The notes under the pieces: generated by a model
The model's input: the letters and a program-made list of their open reading frames with translations, nothing else
Databases searched by the model: none
What the model was told of the DNA's origin: nothing
Position numbers and translations under genes: made by a program
In this document: piece after piece, positions 55,815 to 64,000 of the stretch
Position numbering within the stretch: the stretch's first letter is position 1
Layout of the letters: each line of letters begins with the position of its first letter
Assembly (NCBI RefSeq): GCF_030162935.1
Contig: NZ_JASAUZ010000012.1
Coordinates: forward strand, 420,883 to 484,882
Origin: Comamonas halotolerans
Lineage (GTDB): Bacteria; Pseudomonadota; Gammaproteobacteria; Burkholderiales; Burkholderiaceae_C
Direction: 5' to 3'
Length of the DNA: 64,000 bases

Positions 55815-57095
55815 ATGAACGCGCTGAACATTGCCGAATACATGCAAACCTTGGGTTTGCAAGCAAAAGTGGCTGCAGCCCAGATGGCACGGGCAAATGC
55901 TGCTACCAAAAGCAAGGCCTTGCTAGCCTTGGCCCGCCTGCTGCGCAGCAGCGTAGAGGCGCTGCAGGTGGATAACGCCAAAGATCTGGAGCGTGCCGTT
56001 GCCAACGGGTTGGCTGCGCCCATGGTGGATCGCCTGCGCCTGACGCCCAAGGTTCTGGAAACCTGTGCCCAGGGCTGTGAGCAACTGGCGCACATGCCAG
56101 ATGTGATCGGCGAAATCTCGGGCATGAAGCAGCAGCCCAGTGGCATTCGCGTGGGCCAGATGCGGGTGCCCATCGGCGTGTTTGGCATGATTTTTGAGAG
56201 CCGCCCCAATGTCACCATTGAAGCGGCTAGTCTGAGTATCAAGAGCGGCAATGCCTGTATCTTGCGTGGCGGCTCGGAAGCTATTGAGTCGAACAAGGCC
56301 CTGGCCAAGCTGGTGGCGCAGGCCATGGAAGAAGCGGGCTTGCCAGAGCATGGCGTGCAGCTGGTGCAGACCACAGACCGCGAGGCGGTGGGGCAGCTGA
56401 TTGCCATGCCCGCTTACGTGGATGTCATCATTCCTCGCGGTGGCAAGAGCCTGATTGAGCGCATCAGCCGCGAAGCTAAGGTACCCGTCATCAAGCATCT
56501 GGATGGCAACTGCCACACTTATGTGGATGCTCCTTGCGACATCGCGTTGGCGGTGAAGGTGACGGACAACGCCAAGACCAATAAGTACAGCCCATGCAAT
56601 GCCACCGAAAGCTTGCTGGTGGCGCGTGCTGTGGCGCAGGAATTTCTGCCCCAGATTGGTGCTGTTTTTGCGGCCAAGGGGGTTGAAATGCGCGGTTGCC
56701 CTGAGGCGCTATCCATTTTGGAGGCGGTGGAGGGCCTGCAACTGGTGGCTGCAACCGAATCGGATTGGAGCGAGGAATACCTGGCTCCCATCATCAGTGT
56801 GAAGGTGGTGGACGGTGTGGATGCGGCGATTGCCCACATCAACCGCTATTCCAGCGGTCACACTGAAGCCATTTTGACACGCGACCATGTGCATGCACAA
56901 AAGTTCTTGCGCGAGGTGGATTCGTCCAGTGTGATGGTCAATGCCAGCACCCGTTTCGCGGATGGTTTTGAGTACGGTCTGGGAGCCGAAATCGGCATCA
57001 GCACCGACAAGTTCCATGCGCGTGGGCCGGTAGGCATTGAGGGGCTGACTTCGCTCAAATACGTGGTATTGGGCGAGGGCGATGTGCGCAGCTAA
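55815..57095 (+). CDS. proA: Gamma-glutamyl phosphate reductase
   Basis: Second step of proline synthesis: gamma-glutamyl phosphate to glutamate 5-semialdehyde with NADPH. 426 aa. The aldehyde-dehydrogenase fold is complete: [52 protein letters not shown], and the nucleophile Cys261 in [15 protein letters not shown] 55815 is chosen for family length; 33 codons before it are open but not conserved-looking. proB is not adjacent in the window. Confidence 0.96.
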   Translation: MNALNIAEYMQTLGLQAKVAAAQMARANAATKSKALLALARLLRSSVEALQVDNAKDLERAVANGLAAPMVDRLRLTPKVLETCAQGCEQLAHMPDVIGEISGMKQQPSGIRVGQMRVPIGVFGMIFESRPNVTIEAASLSIKSGNACILRGGSEAIESNKALAKLVAQAMEEAGLPEHGVQLVQTTDREAVGQLIAMPAYVDVIIPRGGKSLIERISREAKVPVIKHLDGNCHTYVDAPCDIALAVKVTDNAKTNKYSPCNATESLLVARAVAQEFLPQIGAVFAAKGVEMRGCPEALSILEAVEGLQLVAATESDWSEEYLAPIISVKVVDGVDAAIAHINRYSSGHTEAILTRDHVHAQKFLREVDSSSVMVNASTRFADGFEYGLGAEIGISTDKFHARGPVGIEGLTSLKYVVLGEGDVRS

Positions 57096-57110
57096 AGTCT
57101 GAGACGGCAA

Positions 57111-57139
57111 AGGAGGCAGTTGAGGCTGCTTCTCTTTTT
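57111..57139 (+). terminator. Terminator of proA
   Basis: Stem AGGAGGCAG / CTGCTTCT (with G-U pairs) and a T-tract TTTTT. Confidence 0.6.
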
Positions 57140-57167
57140 ACATGCGCGACAAGACCAAGGACAGTGC

Positions 57168-58625
57168 ATGAAGATCATTATTTTGGGCGCAGGCAGGGTA
57201 GGCTACAGCGTGGCAGAAAGCCTGGTGTCTGAGCGCAACGACATCACGGTCATTGATACCGATGCCGCGCGTCTGGCCGAGCTGCAAGACCGCTTTGACC
57301 TGCGCGGCGTGGTGGGCAGCGGTATTGATGTGAACGTATTGGCAGAGGCGGGAGCCGCAGATACCGACCTGCTGATTGCATGTGCAGCCCAGGACGAGAC
57401 AAATCTGGTGTGCTGCAAGATTGGTCATATGGTCTTTGGCATTCCCAGGCGGGTTGCGCGTGTGCGCTCCTCGGGCTTTGATGTGAACCAGCCATTGATG
57501 GGGCCAGAAGGATTTGCGGTGGACGACATCATCTGTCCTGAAGCCTCGCTTACCCGCTATATCCGCAAGCTGATCGAGTACCCGGATTCGCTGCAGGTGC
57601 GTGAATTCGCGGGTGGGCGAGCATGCCTCTCGTCGGTGCGTGCGCGACTGGGAGCTCCGGCAGTGGGCATGCGTATTGGGGATTTGCGTATGCACAACCC
57701 CGACCTGGGTCTGCGCATTGTGGCGATTTACCGTCGCTTTGCCGACGAGCCTGACCGCTTTGTTCGCTGTGATGGTGCTACCCGCATAGAGCCAGGGGAT
57801 GAGGTCTTTGTGCTGGCGGCCAGCGAGCATCTGCAGGAGGTGCTGGAGGCTTTTCATCGCCCTGGCGCGCAAAAGTCGCGTGCTGTGCGTCGTATCTTGA
57901 TTGCGGGTGGTGATCAGGTGAGTTTGCAGTTGGCGCAAGAGCTGGCGGCGGAGCCAGGACGGTTCATCATCAAGATTATTGAGAGTGATCCGAAGCGTTG
58001 CGAGGTGCTGGCCTCTTTGTTGCCCAGTGAAGTGCTGGTGCTGCAAGGCAATCCAACCGATGAAGACCTTTTTTTCGACGAGAACGTTGATGAGACCGAT
58101 TTGTTTCTGGCTCTGACGGAAGACGACGAGAACAACATCATGGCCAGTTTGCTGGCCAAGCGCATGGGCGCCAGCCGGGTGCTGGCATTGATCAACCGGC
58201 GCAGCTATGCGGATTTGATGCATGGCACACAGATTGACATTGCTCTGTCTCCAGCCCAGGCCATGCTGGGAGAGTTTCTGGCACATGTCCGCAAGGGCGA
58301 TGTACAGGCTGTACACAGTTTGCGCCGAGGTGTCGCCGAGGCGCTGGAGATTGTGGCGCGTGGGGATCGCAAAAGCTCCAAGGTGGTTGGACGTAAAGTG
58401 GGCGATCTCAAATTACCTCCAGAAGTGCTGATTGGTTTGATCATTCGTGGCCTGCCGGATACTGAAGACATCAGCGTCCAGGCCGATGGTGTAGAGCCGG
58501 AAGTCATCATTCCGCGCAGCCACACCGTCATTGAAAGCAATGACCATGTGGTGTTCTTCTTGCCCAACAAGCGCCTGGTTCAAGAGGTGGAGAGCTTGTT
58601 CCGAGTGAGCGCAACCTTTTTCTAA
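57168..58625 (+). CDS. trkA: Trk potassium transport system regulatory subunit TrkA
   Basis: Cytoplasmic NAD(H)-binding gating subunit of the Trk potassium uptake system. 485 aa with duplicated RCK domains. The first half has IIILGAGRVGYSVAESL and VIDTDAARLAELQDRF; the second has the degenerate nucleotide motif RILIAGGDQVSLQLAQEL and IKIIESDPKRCEVLASLL. Each half ends in a TrkA-C subdomain. ATG 57168 begins MKIIILGAG; the frame is open upstream but starts with unlikely sequence. trkH follows after 15 nt with GGAG between, so the two form an operon. Confidence 0.95.
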   Translation: MKIIILGAGRVGYSVAESLVSERNDITVIDTDAARLAELQDRFDLRGVVGSGIDVNVLAEAGAADTDLLIACAAQDETNLVCCKIGHMVFGIPRRVARVRSSGFDVNQPLMGPEGFAVDDIICPEASLTRYIRKLIEYPDSLQVREFAGGRACLSSVRARLGAPAVGMRIGDLRMHNPDLGLRIVAIYRRFADEPDRFVRCDGATRIEPGDEVFVLAASEHLQEVLEAFHRPGAQKSRAVRRILIAGGDQVSLQLAQELAAEPGRFIIKIIESDPKRCEVLASLLPSEVLVLQGNPTDEDLFFDENVDETDLFLALTEDDENNIMASLLAKRMGASRVLALINRRSYADLMHGTQIDIALSPAQAMLGEFLAHVRKGDVQAVHSLRRGVAEALEIVARGDRKSSKVVGRKVGDLKLPPEVLIGLIIRGLPDTEDISVQADGVEPEVIIPRSHTVIESNDHVVFFLPNKRLVQEVESLFRVSATFF

Positions 58626-58640
58626 AGGTCGGAGTAGCGC

Positions 58641-60107
58641 ATGCGCGATCTGTTTCCTGTACTTCGTGTGCTTGGGGTATTGCTGGTGTTTTTTGCACTC
58701 AGCATGAATGTGCCCTTGGCAGCTTCTTGGTTTTTGCAGGATGGAGTGTGGCAAGCCTGGCCAGCATCCATGGCCGCTACTGTTGTGGTTGGCGTGCTGA
58801 TATGGTTTTTGATGCGGCACCACAAGCAAGAACTGCAACCCCGCCACGGCGTGATTTTGGTGACGCTGGTCTGGGTGTGCCTGCCGTTGAGTGCAGCCTT
58901 GCCCATGATGTTGATCTACAACCAGATGGGGCAGGACTTGTCATTCACCTATGCTTATTTTGAAGCTGTGTCCGGCTTGACGACCGCCGGCTCATCGGTA
59001 TTGAACAATCTGGACACCTTGCCTGTCTCACTCAATATTTGGCGCACATTCCTGCAGTGGATAGGCGGTATGGGGATTCTGATCTTGGCGGTCGCCATCA
59101 TGCCCTTGCTGGGTGTGGGGGGGAGTCAATTGTTTCGTGCCGAGGCTGCAGGGCCTGTCAAAGATACCAAGCTCACGCCGCGTATTACCGGGACGGCCAA
59201 GGGCTTGTGGGGCGTCTATGCAGTTTTTTCTGTGAGTTGTTTTGCTGCATTTTGGCTGGGGGGCATGACGCCACTGGATGCCTTGATGCACATGTTCACC
59301 ACCGTGAGTCTGGGTGGCCTATCCTCGCACGACAGCAGTTTTGCATACTTTCAATCGCCGCTTCTGGAAGCGATTGCCTTTGTCTTCATGGTGGCTGCCA
59401 GCTGCAATTTCGCCTTGTATTTTGTGGCCATGCGCAAAGGCAACTGGCGCGGCTTTTGGCATGATCCGGAAATGCGCGCCACAGTTGGCGTGCTGTTGGC
59501 CGGAGGTTCACTGGTGGCATTGCTGCTCTGGGCCAAGGGCATTTACGCCCCGCTGGATGCGCTGCGCTACGGAATGTTCAATGCCGTATCAGTTGCCACC
59601 ACTACCGGCTTTGTCACCACAGACTATCTGACATGGCCGGTTTTTGCACCGGTGTTCATGCTGATTCTGTCGGGCATGGCCACCAGTGCGGGCTCAACAG
59701 GCGGTGGCATCAAGATGATGCGTATGCTGATTTTGTTCAGTCAGGCGCGGCGTGAACTGACACGGCTGGTACACCCGCGTGCGGTACAACCTGTTGTACT
59801 TGGCGGACGGGTTGTGGATAACCGTATGATTTTTGCGGTTTTGGCCTTTATGCTTGTGTATGGCGGCACGATTGTGCTTTTGAGCATGGTGATGCTGCTG
59901 ACGGATCTTGATCCTCTCACCGCTTTTTCTGCTGTGGTAGCAAGTGTGCACTGCGTCGGGCCGGGGCTTGGCACAGTGGGTCCGGCTTCCACATATGCAG
60001 CGTTGACGGACTTTCAAATCTGGGTTTGTACCCTGGGCATGCTGCTTGGTCGACTTGAGATTTTGAGCTTTCTGGCACTGCTGACACCGGCATTCTGGAG
60101 AAGGTGA
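58641..60107 (+). CDS. trkH: Trk potassium uptake transmembrane subunit TrkH
   Basis: Membrane pore subunit of the Trk system, 488 aa, with about ten hydrophobic segments and four pore-loop repeats containing filter glycines (for example SGLTTAGSSVLNN, TTVSLGGLSSHD, SVATTTGFVTTD and SVHCVGPGLGTVGP). The conserved lysine/arginine-rich loop and GSTGGGIKMMRM are present. Complete at both ends; it uses TrkA as its gating partner. Confidence 0.95.
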   Translation: MRDLFPVLRVLGVLLVFFALSMNVPLAASWFLQDGVWQAWPASMAATVVVGVLIWFLMRHHKQELQPRHGVILVTLVWVCLPLSAALPMMLIYNQMGQDLSFTYAYFEAVSGLTTAGSSVLNNLDTLPVSLNIWRTFLQWIGGMGILILAVAIMPLLGVGGSQLFRAEAAGPVKDTKLTPRITGTAKGLWGVYAVFSVSCFAAFWLGGMTPLDALMHMFTTVSLGGLSSHDSSFAYFQSPLLEAIAFVFMVAASCNFALYFVAMRKGNWRGFWHDPEMRATVGVLLAGGSLVALLLWAKGIYAPLDALRYGMFNAVSVATTTGFVTTDYLTWPVFAPVFMLILSGMATSAGSTGGGIKMMRMLILFSQARRELTRLVHPRAVQPVVLGGRVVDNRMIFAVLAFMLVYGGTIVLLSMVMLLTDLDPLTAFSAVVASVHCVGPGLGTVGPASTYAALTDFQIWVCTLGMLLGRLEILSFLALLTPAFWRR

Positions 60108-60202
60108 GTGAGCACATGCGTATGATTCGAGGCATAAGGGTAAGTACTTAATTTCATGGCGACTCCCTACAATTACACAACCACCGTCGTTTGAGGACAT
60201 TC

Positions 60203-61501
60203 ATGGTTCCACATCTCATTACTGCCTTAACCGGCCCTATCAACGAGCTAGAACAGCGCATCATTGACTCCATGCCGGCGATTGAGCGCTGGTTTCGCTT
60301 GGAGTGGATGGAGCACACGCCACCGTTCTACAGCTCGGTAGATATCCGCAATTCAGGCTTTAAGCTGGCGCCAGTGGACACCAATTTGTTTCCCGGTAAC
60401 TGGAACAATCTGACCGACCAAATGCTGCCTTTGGCGGTGCAAGCCACCATGGCTGCTATCGAGAAGATCTGCCCTGAGGCGCGCAACCTCCTGATCATTC
60501 CTGAGAACCACAACCGCAACCCTTCGTACCTGAGCAACTTGGCGCAGTTGCAGCGCATCTTCAAGATGGCTGGTTTGAATACGCGTTTGGGCTCGATCAG
60601 TCCAGACATCAAGAAACCTACGGAGCTGAAGCTGCCCAATGGGGAGAGCGTGTTGCTGGAGCCGGTGCTGCGCACCAAGCGCCGTCTGGGTCTGAAGCAC
60701 TTTGATCCTTGCACCATCTTGCTCAACAACGATTTGTCGGCCGGAGCGCCGGGCATTTTGGAAGAGCTGTATGAACAATACCTGCTGCCCCCATTGCACG
60801 CAGGCTGGAGCGTGCGCCGCAAAAGTCGCCACTTCCAAAGCTATGAAGAGGTCGCCAAGCGTTTTGGCAAGTTACTGGGTATTGACCATTGGTTGATCAA
60901 TCCGCTGTTTGCAAAGGTGGAGCAGCTCGACTTCAGCAATGAAAGTGCGAACATGGACAACCTTGCGTCGCAAGTCGATCAATTGCTGACCAAGGTGCGC
61001 CGCAAATATAAGGAATACGGCATCAAGGAAAAGCCGTTTGCCATCGTCAAAGCCGACAACGGTACATACGGCATGGGTGTGATGACCGTGCGCGATGCCA
61101 AGGAGCTGGATGAACTGACGAAAAAAGCACGCAACAAGATGGGCATCATCAAGGATGGCCTACCTGTGCAGGATTTCATCATTCAGGAAGGTGTCCAAAC
61201 TTCGGAGCGTATGAACGATGCTGTGGCTGAGCCTGTGGTTTACACGCTGGATCGCTATGTGGTGGGTGGTTTCTATCGCATGCACCCCGAGCGTGGAATT
61301 GACGAGAATCTGAATGCACCTGGCTCAAGTTATGTGCCTTTGGCTTTTGCCCACAGTACCCACATGCCTCAACCAGGCATGAACCCTGGGGCGAGCGCGC
61401 CGAATCGCTTTTATATGTACGGTGTGATTGCGCGGCTGGCCATGCTGGCTGCCAGCTACGAGCTGGAAGCAACAAACCCTGAAGCTGAGGTCTACGACTA
61501 A
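60203..61501 (+). CDS. gshA: Glutamate-cysteine ligase (ATP-grasp type)
   Basis: First step of glutathione synthesis: glutamate plus cysteine to gamma-glutamylcysteine. 432 aa, of the betaproteobacterial GshA form, not the classical enterobacterial fold. Recognisable segments: EWMEHTPPFYSSVDIRNSG, FKLAPVDTNLFPGNWNNL, IIPENHNRNPSYLSNLAQLQ, KADNGTYGMGVMTV (ATP-binding loop) and YVVGGFYRMHPERGIDENLN. ATG 60203 has GAGGAC upstream; a TTG at 60191 is an open alternative. Confidence 0.93.
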   Translation: MVPHLITALTGPINELEQRIIDSMPAIERWFRLEWMEHTPPFYSSVDIRNSGFKLAPVDTNLFPGNWNNLTDQMLPLAVQATMAAIEKICPEARNLLIIPENHNRNPSYLSNLAQLQRIFKMAGLNTRLGSISPDIKKPTELKLPNGESVLLEPVLRTKRRLGLKHFDPCTILLNNDLSAGAPGILEELYEQYLLPPLHAGWSVRRKSRHFQSYEEVAKRFGKLLGIDHWLINPLFAKVEQLDFSNESANMDNLASQVDQLLTKVRRKYKEYGIKEKPFAIVKADNGTYGMGVMTVRDAKELDELTKKARNKMGIIKDGLPVQDFIIQEGVQTSERMNDAVAEPVVYTLDRYVVGGFYRMHPERGIDENLNAPGSSYVPLAFAHSTHMPQPGMNPGASAPNRFYMYGVIARLAMLAASYELEATNPEAEVYD

Positions 61502-61608
61502 GGGGAGGGCTTCCTTCAACAGGTGGTTCTGCATCACAGGGAGCAGGCATCGCGGGTTGACCAGTTTGAACGCCCCGATCTCCGGCCATGGCTTCTCTCA
61601 CTTTATAG

Positions 61609-61635
61609 AGCGCGTGTGCAGCACGCGCTTTTTTT
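61609..61635 (+). terminator. Terminator of gshA
   Basis: An 8-bp stem AGCGCGTG / CACGCGCT with loop TGCAG and six T. Confidence 0.9.
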
Positions 61636-61703
61636 ATGTCGCGGTGGTTATGGTTGCAAGTAGTTGTGGCGTGTACCCGCCCGACTGCGCACAATGGGCA
61701 GCT

Positions 61704-62891
61704 ATGTCATTTTTCAAAGACTTCAGCCTGTCTGCACTGAGTGCGGGCTTTGTTGCCGTGTTGGTGGGTGTCACCAGTTCGGTGGCCTTGGTCTTTCAGG
61801 CGGCGCAAGCGTTTGGTGCAACGCCCTCGCAAATCAGCTCATGGATGTGGGCGCTGGGCTGGGGGATTGGGCTGTGCTGCGCACTACCTTCGCTCATCTT
61901 GCGCAAGCCTGTGATGGTGGCCTGGTCCACGCCAGGGGCTGCAGTTCTGGCTGCGGCGGGGCTTGGCGGTGGCTTCGGTATGGGCGAAGCAGTGGGCGCG
62001 TTCATGGTCAGCGCGGCATTGATCATTCTCTTTGGGGTGAGCGGTTGGTTTGAGCGGCTCATGGACCGTATGCCTGCCTCTATTGCTGCGGCGTTGCTGG
62101 CGGGTGTGTTGGCGCGCTTTGGCCTGCAGGTGTTTGAGTCGGCGCAGACGGCTCTGCCGTTGGTGTTGGTCATGCTGCTGGCCTATTTGCTCTCGCGCCG
62201 CCTTTTGCCACGGTATGCCGTCATGTTCACCTTGCTGGCTGGCATTGCGACGGCGGCTCTCCAGGGGCAGATGCAGTGGGGTCAGGTGCAATGGTCGCTG
62301 GCCGTGCCGCAATGGACGGCCCCAGTTTTTACATGGCAAGCTTGTATCAGTCTGGCGCTGCCGCTGTTTGTGGTCACCATGGCGTCACAGAATTTGCCGG
62401 GTGTAGCGGTGATTCGCGCTGCGGGCTATGCACTGCCTGTCTCCCGACTGGTTGGCATGACCGGTATCACAACCTTGGTGCTGGCACCATTTGGTGCGTT
62501 TGGCATCAACTTTGCAGCCATCACTGCCGCCATCTGCATGGGGCCGGAAGCGCACCCTGACAAAGACAAGCGTTACACCGCTGCAGTATGGTGTGGTCTT
62601 TTCTATGTACTGCTGGGTATTTTTGGTGCCGTGGTTGCAGGCTTGCTTGCCGCATTCCCTAAAGAATTGGTCGTTGCCATCGCCGGGCTGGCATTGCTTG
62701 GCTCCATCGGTGGTGGCTTGCTGGTGGCTATGCAGCAAGAGAGCAGCAGAGAGCCCGCGCTCGTCACTTTCTTGGTCACGCTCAGCGGCGTGGTGATTGC
62801 CGGAGTGGGCTCGGCCTTCTGGGGCGTGGTTGCCGGCAGTTTGGCCTTGTTTGTGCAACAGTACAAACCTTGGCGTACAACACAGCGCTGA
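61704..62891 (+). CDS. BenE-family benzoate/H+ symporter-like permease
   Basis: 395-aa inner-membrane protein with about 11-12 hydrophobic segments, of the benzoate transporter BenE family. Typical segments: SAGFVAVLVGVTSSVALVFQ at the start, RKPVMVAWSTPGAAVLA, FVVTMASQNLPGVAVIRAAG with the central transport motif, LAPFGAFGINFAAITAAICM and DKRYTAAVWCGLFYVLLG. ATG 61704 gives a short cytoplasmic start; the longer open frame upstream overlaps the gshA terminator. It sits between gshA and gshB; no aromatic catabolic genes are nearby. Confidence 0.88.
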   Translation: MSFFKDFSLSALSAGFVAVLVGVTSSVALVFQAAQAFGATPSQISSWMWALGWGIGLCCALPSLILRKPVMVAWSTPGAAVLAAAGLGGGFGMGEAVGAFMVSAALIILFGVSGWFERLMDRMPASIAAALLAGVLARFGLQVFESAQTALPLVLVMLLAYLLSRRLLPRYAVMFTLLAGIATAALQGQMQWGQVQWSLAVPQWTAPVFTWQACISLALPLFVVTMASQNLPGVAVIRAAGYALPVSRLVGMTGITTLVLAPFGAFGINFAAITAAICMGPEAHPDKDKRYTAAVWCGLFYVLLGIFGAVVAGLLAAFPKELVVAIAGLALLGSIGGGLLVAMQQESSREPALVTFLVTLSGVVIAGVGSAFWGVVAGSLALFVQQYKPWRTTQR

Positions 62892-62931
62892 ACATCCTGT
62901 CTTCTATTCAACGGGCTTGCCCCTGATTGCC

Positions 62932-63882
62932 ATGCAATTTCTTTTCGTTGCCGACCCTCTGGAATCTTTCAATACCAAAAAGGACACCACCTTCGCCATG
63001 ATGCGTGAAGCGCAGCGACGCGGTCATAGCATCTTTGCCACAGAGCCCAAAGACATGAGCTGGCAGGCTGGGGGCAAAGTGCTGGCCCGGGTGCGCAAGA
63101 TTGAGCTGACAGGCGATTCGCAAGCATGGTTCCAAGAGCTTGCAGTAGAGTCTCAATCACTCGCCAGTTTCGATGCGGTGTTGATGCGCAAGGATCCACC
63201 ATTCGACAGCGAGTTCTTCTACGCCACGCATATGCTTAGCCAAGCTGTGCGAGAAGGTGCCAAGGTCTTCAACAGCCCGGAAGCTTTGCGAGATCATCCG
63301 GAAAAAATGGCTGTCATGGAATTTCCGGAGGTGCTGGGCCCCACGCTGATCACCCGCAATCCACAAGACATCCGCGCCTTTCACGCACAACACCAGGACA
63401 TCATTCTTAAACCCTTGGATGGAATGGGGGGCATGGGCATCTTCCGCGTTGGAGCGGATGGTATGAATCTTGGCTCTATCATTGAAACCCTGAATCAGCA
63501 GGGCACCACCAGCGTTATGGTGCAGAAGTTCCTGCCTGAAATTGCACAAGGGGACAAACGGATCCTCATCATTGGCGGCAAACCCGTGCCTTTTTGCCTG
63601 GCCCGTATCCCACAAGGCAGTGAAGTGCGTGGCAATTTGGCAGCAGGTGGCAAGGGGGTGGCGCAGCCTTTGAGTGACAGTGATCGAGTGATCGCAGAAA
63701 AGCTGGGGCCTGTCTTGATCCAGCGTGGCCTGTTGCTGGTAGGTTTGGATGTCATTGGCGACAAGGTCACCGAGATCAATGTCACCAGCCCCACCTGCTT
63801 TCAGGAGATCCAGCAACAAACGGGTTGCGATGTTCCAGCCTTGTTTCTGGATGCGCTGGAGCAAGCGGTGCAGCAAGGTTGA
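62932..63882 (+). CDS. gshB: Glutathione synthetase
   Basis: Second step of glutathione synthesis: gamma-glutamylcysteine plus glycine. 316 aa. ATP-grasp enzyme with MQFLFVADPLESFNTKKDTT at the start, KMAVMEFPE, the ATP-binding glycine loop LKPLDGMGGMGIFRVGADG and the metal-binding DVIGDKVTEINVTSPTC end. Start 62932 as in the family; it lies 40 nt after the BenE gene, whose transcript could continue into it. Confidence 0.96.
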   Translation: MQFLFVADPLESFNTKKDTTFAMMREAQRRGHSIFATEPKDMSWQAGGKVLARVRKIELTGDSQAWFQELAVESQSLASFDAVLMRKDPPFDSEFFYATHMLSQAVREGAKVFNSPEALRDHPEKMAVMEFPEVLGPTLITRNPQDIRAFHAQHQDIILKPLDGMGGMGIFRVGADGMNLGSIIETLNQQGTTSVMVQKFLPEIAQGDKRILIIGGKPVPFCLARIPQGSEVRGNLAAGGKGVAQPLSDSDRVIAEKLGPVLIQRGLLLVGLDVIGDKVTEINVTSPTCFQEIQQQTGCDVPALFLDALEQAVQQG

Positions 63883-63898
63883 GCAAGCATTCAAAGCC

Positions 63899-63937
63899 AC
63901 CGCCGTGAGGCGGTTGCAGGAAATCCAAGGGATTTCC
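63899..63937. other. Two adjacent hairpins after gshB
   Basis: ACCGCC-GTGA-GGCGGT (63899-63914) is followed by GGAAATCC-AAG-GGATTTCC (63919-63937). No T-tract follows; a TATACAAT -10-like element appears at 63959-63966, hinting at a promoter for the gene beyond the window. Confidence 0.45.
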
Positions 63938-64000
63938 CGGAACTGCTACAAAAATAGGTATACAATTGCGGCTTCGCTGAACAGACAACGTTGCTCAGCG

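Overview
The window is a chromosomal segment of a GC-rich betaproteobacterium, most likely a member of the Comamonadaceae (Comamonas, Delftia or Acidovorax group). This is inferred from three Bug/TctC-type periplasmic binding proteins, gene orders such as bamE/fur, uvrA-MFS-ssb and hpf-ptsN-hprK, the ATP-grasp type of glutamate-cysteine ligase, and the protein sequences. I see no phage, insertion sequence, integron, CRISPR array, rRNA or tRNA gene. About 54 protein genes are densely packed and separated by many clear rho-independent terminators.

Layout. 1-1056: recA (C-terminus cut by the window edge) with a LexA box, divergent from a MarR regulator that has a palindromic operator. 1965-7413: a TctD/QseB-type response regulator with its sensor kinase, a LysR regulator, and two tandem near-identical Bug solute-binding proteins. 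7475-12649: a SET-domain methyltransferase/birA/SPOR operon divergent from topB, whose topoisomerase III product carries a lysine/alanine-rich tail and a SWIB domain; the shared promoter region holds a 63-nt perfectly alternating purine-pyrimidine tract. 12769-18512: a protein phosphatase, a DUF1439-like lipoprotein, a YfcG-like GST, pirin, SlyD, a class-I amidotransferase and an HPF-like ribosome hibernation protein. 18596-24141: aspA, a small unknown gene, a multi-spanning membrane protein with a helical C-terminal region, and a rhomboid protease with a C-terminal helical domain. 24319-33359: central carbon metabolism (gap, tkt, pyk, fba) with murU, a TauE/SafE permease and pepP inserted. 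33603-37416: a third Bug protein, a DauA-like D-amino-acid dehydrogenase and a DUF1329 protein.

37487-64000: housekeeping genes. These are uvrA / MFS / ssb, dapB-bamE / fur, hprK-ptsN-hpf, purC, leuS-lptE-holA, an MscS channel, mnmA, a small unknown gene, proA, trkA-trkH, gshA, a BenE-family transporter and gshB.

The most interesting locus is the SET / Z-DNA-prone tract / topB-SWIB region (9068-12649). Three eukaryote-like chromatin features (a SET plus post-SET methyltransferase, a histone-H1-like lysine-rich tail and a SWIB domain) sit head to head, and between them lies a sequence whose structure should respond to supercoiling, next to a gene for an enzyme that relaxes supercoils. The domain content is visible in the sequence; a functional link (SET methylating the topoisomerase tail, or the tract sensing superhelicity) is inference only.
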